Positions 15,244 through 16,039 of a stretch of 16,039 bases of DNA are shown here, piece after piece (the stretch's first letter is position 1; each line of letters begins with the position of its first letter). Location: assembly GCA_045126595.1 (NCBI GenBank), contig JBGVOS010000074.1, forward strand, positions 1 to 16,039, read 5' to 3'. Source of the DNA: UBA1189 sp045126595 (GTDB lineage Bacteria > Bacteroidota > Bacteroidia > Bacteroidales > Bacteroidaceae). The notes beneath the pieces are model-generated. The model had not been told where the DNA came from and did not search any database. It worked only from the letters and a program-made list of their open reading frames with translations. The translations under genes and the position numbers were made by a program.

Positions 15244-15251
15244 TAAGTTTG
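15244..15251 (+). promoter_or_regulatory. Candidate distal -7 box for the PurF-like gene
   Basis: TAAGTTTG fits TAnnTTTG exactly, with no clear -33 box. If used, the leader would be about 155 nt and contain the small GGTG/CACC hairpin with a T7 run at 15320-15339. The nearer box at 15373 is the better candidate. Confidence 0.3.
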
Positions 15252-15372
15252 CAAGTAAGGATACAAAGTCAATTGATCAGAATGAGACTGGGGGATATTT
15301 AATTTATTGCAAAAACTTGGGTGCGGTCACCATTTTTTTCCTCTACAACTCTGTGGATTCTCATTTTTTTAG

Positions 15373-15380
15373 TAACTTTG
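15373..15380 (+). promoter_or_regulatory. Probable -7 box for the PurF-like gene
   Basis: TAACTTTG is a perfect TAnnTTTG box, 32 nt before the ATG at 15413. The -33 position has only a poor match (around CTGTGG, 15351-15356). Confidence 0.6.
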
Positions 15381-15412
15381 CAAGCCTAAAAATAACAAAC
15401 GACACAATCATT

Positions 15413-16039
15413 ATGGGTGGTTTCTTCGGAACAGTCTCTAAAGCAGCATGTGTGACCGATCTATTCTACGGCACAGACTACAATTCACATATGGGAACGA
15501 AGCGTGGCGGTATGGCCACATACGCCAAAGGCGTGGGCTTCATGCGCTCGATTCACAATCTGGAAAGCTCTTACTTCCGCACTAAGTTCGAGTCGGGGCT
15601 CTCCAAGTTTCAGGGCAATGCCGGCATCGGCGTCATCAGCGACACCGACCCCCAGCCCATCCTCATAAACTCCCATTTGGGCAAGTTTGCCATCGTCACC
15701 GTAGCCAAGGTCAACAACATGCAGGAACTGGAGCAGGACCTGCTGGCTGCTAACATGCACTTCTCGGAGATGAGTCTCTCGAAGACCAATCAAACCGAGC
15801 TCATCGCACTCCTTATTATACAGGGCAAAGACTTCGTAGACGGCATCGAGAATGTGTTCCGCAAGATCAAGGGCTCATGTTCCATGCTGATTCTCACCGA
15901 AGACGGCATCATCGCTGCCCGCGACCAGTGGGGACGCACCCCCATAGTCATCGGCAAGAAGGACGGAGCCTATGCCGCAACGAGCGAGACCAACAGCTTC
16001 CCCAACTTGGGCTACCAGATTGAGCACTACGTAGGTCCG
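15413..16039 (+). CDS. PurF-like amidophosphoribosyltransferase homologue with degenerate glutaminase domain (N-terminal part, cut by window edge)
   Basis: The frame is open from ATG 15413 to the end: 209 residues of a longer protein. The fold is that of the N-terminal class II glutamine amidotransferase domain of PurF: GGFFGTV (2-8), FYG (18-20), RGGMA (31-35), AARDQWGRTP (168-177) and ATSET (189-193) fall in the order and spacing of PurF's CGVFGI, YYG, RGQ-GAG, RDP-G-RP and ASET. The nucleophile Cys1 is Gly2 here, with 15 residues between it and FYG as in B. subtilis PurF after propeptide removal. The Arg73 region reads IGVISDTD (72-79) with no arginine, and the Asn-Gly oxyanion pair is replaced in AIVTVAKVNN (93-102). 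Glutaminase activity is therefore not expected. The phosphoribosyltransferase domain lies beyond the window. Similar MGGFFGT proteins are, to my knowledge, annotated as amidophosphoribosyltransferase in Bacteroidales. Role is unknown. Confidence 0.8.
   Translation, partial: MGGFFGTVSKAACVTDLFYGTDYNSHMGTKRGGMATYAKGVGFMRSIHNLESSYFRTKFESGLSKFQGNAGIGVISDTDPQPILINSHLGKFAIVTVAKVNNMQELEQDLLAANMHFSEMSLSKTNQTELIALLIIQGKDFVDGIENVFRKIKGSCSMLILTEDGIIAARDQWGRTPIVIGKKDGAYAATSETNSFPNLGYQIEHYVGP

Noticed and set aside
15256..15412. Possible purine or PRPP riboswitch ahead of the PurF-like gene
   Set aside because: I could not recognise conserved cores of guanine, PRPP or ykkC-type riboswitches; only a 4-bp hairpin with T7 run is visible.

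Overview
The window looks like a chromosomal stretch from a member of the Bacteroidota, most likely the order Bacteroidales (Prevotella/Bacteroides-like). Three things point there: several gene starts are preceded by the Bacteroidetes-type -7 box TAnnTTTG, sometimes with a -33 TTTG/TTGG; gene starts lack Shine-Dalgarno sequences; and the protein families are typical (a B12-binding radical SAM protein of the type with a DUF4080 C-terminus, a Glu111-type MetA, and a PurF-like protein beginning MGGFFGTV). Base composition is moderate. I see no phage, transposase, CRISPR array, tRNA or rRNA.

Layout. Positions 1-1608 (+) hold the end of an FtsX/MacB-type ABC permease and a LolD/MacB-type ATPase, separated by a GC-rich spacer full of short palindromes. 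Positions 1712-3349 (-) encode a B12-binding radical SAM enzyme of unknown substrate, convergent with the ATPase across a shared hairpin. Divergent promoters at 3366-3395 (-) and 3412-3443 (+) separate it from a two-gene unit: a short PlsC-like acyltransferase (3485-4039) and an AMP-forming acyl ligase (4054-5754). That unit ends at a perfect 15-bp terminator stem and is followed by a small secreted beta-barrel protein (5838-6452). A 337-bp gene-poor stretch with three terminator-like hairpins follows, then a RecB/AddA-like helicase-nuclease (6790-10008).

On the minus strand, 15175 down to 10014 is a tight four-gene run: mtaB (tRNA methylthiotransferase), a GT2 glycosyltransferase (4-nt ATGA overlap), metA and a U32-family protein related to the RNA hydroxylation enzymes TrhP/RlhA. 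Divergent from it, from 15413 to the window end, is the N-terminal part of a PurF-like protein.

Functional links. The acyltransferase and acyl ligase could together activate and re-esterify fatty acids, a split version of Aas-type phospholipid repair (inference). The minus-strand run joins a SAM-consuming Fe-S tRNA-modifying enzyme, a methionine-biosynthesis enzyme and a probable RNA-hydroxylation Fe-S protein.

Most of the window is ordinary core genome. The most interesting points are the PurF-like protein whose glutaminase active site is missing residue by residue; a heptanucleotide tandem repeat inside the U32 reading frame, where gain or loss of a unit would shift the frame; and a stand-alone terminator with no annotated transcript ahead of the helicase gene. 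I did not find convincing evidence of a new defence or mobile system.
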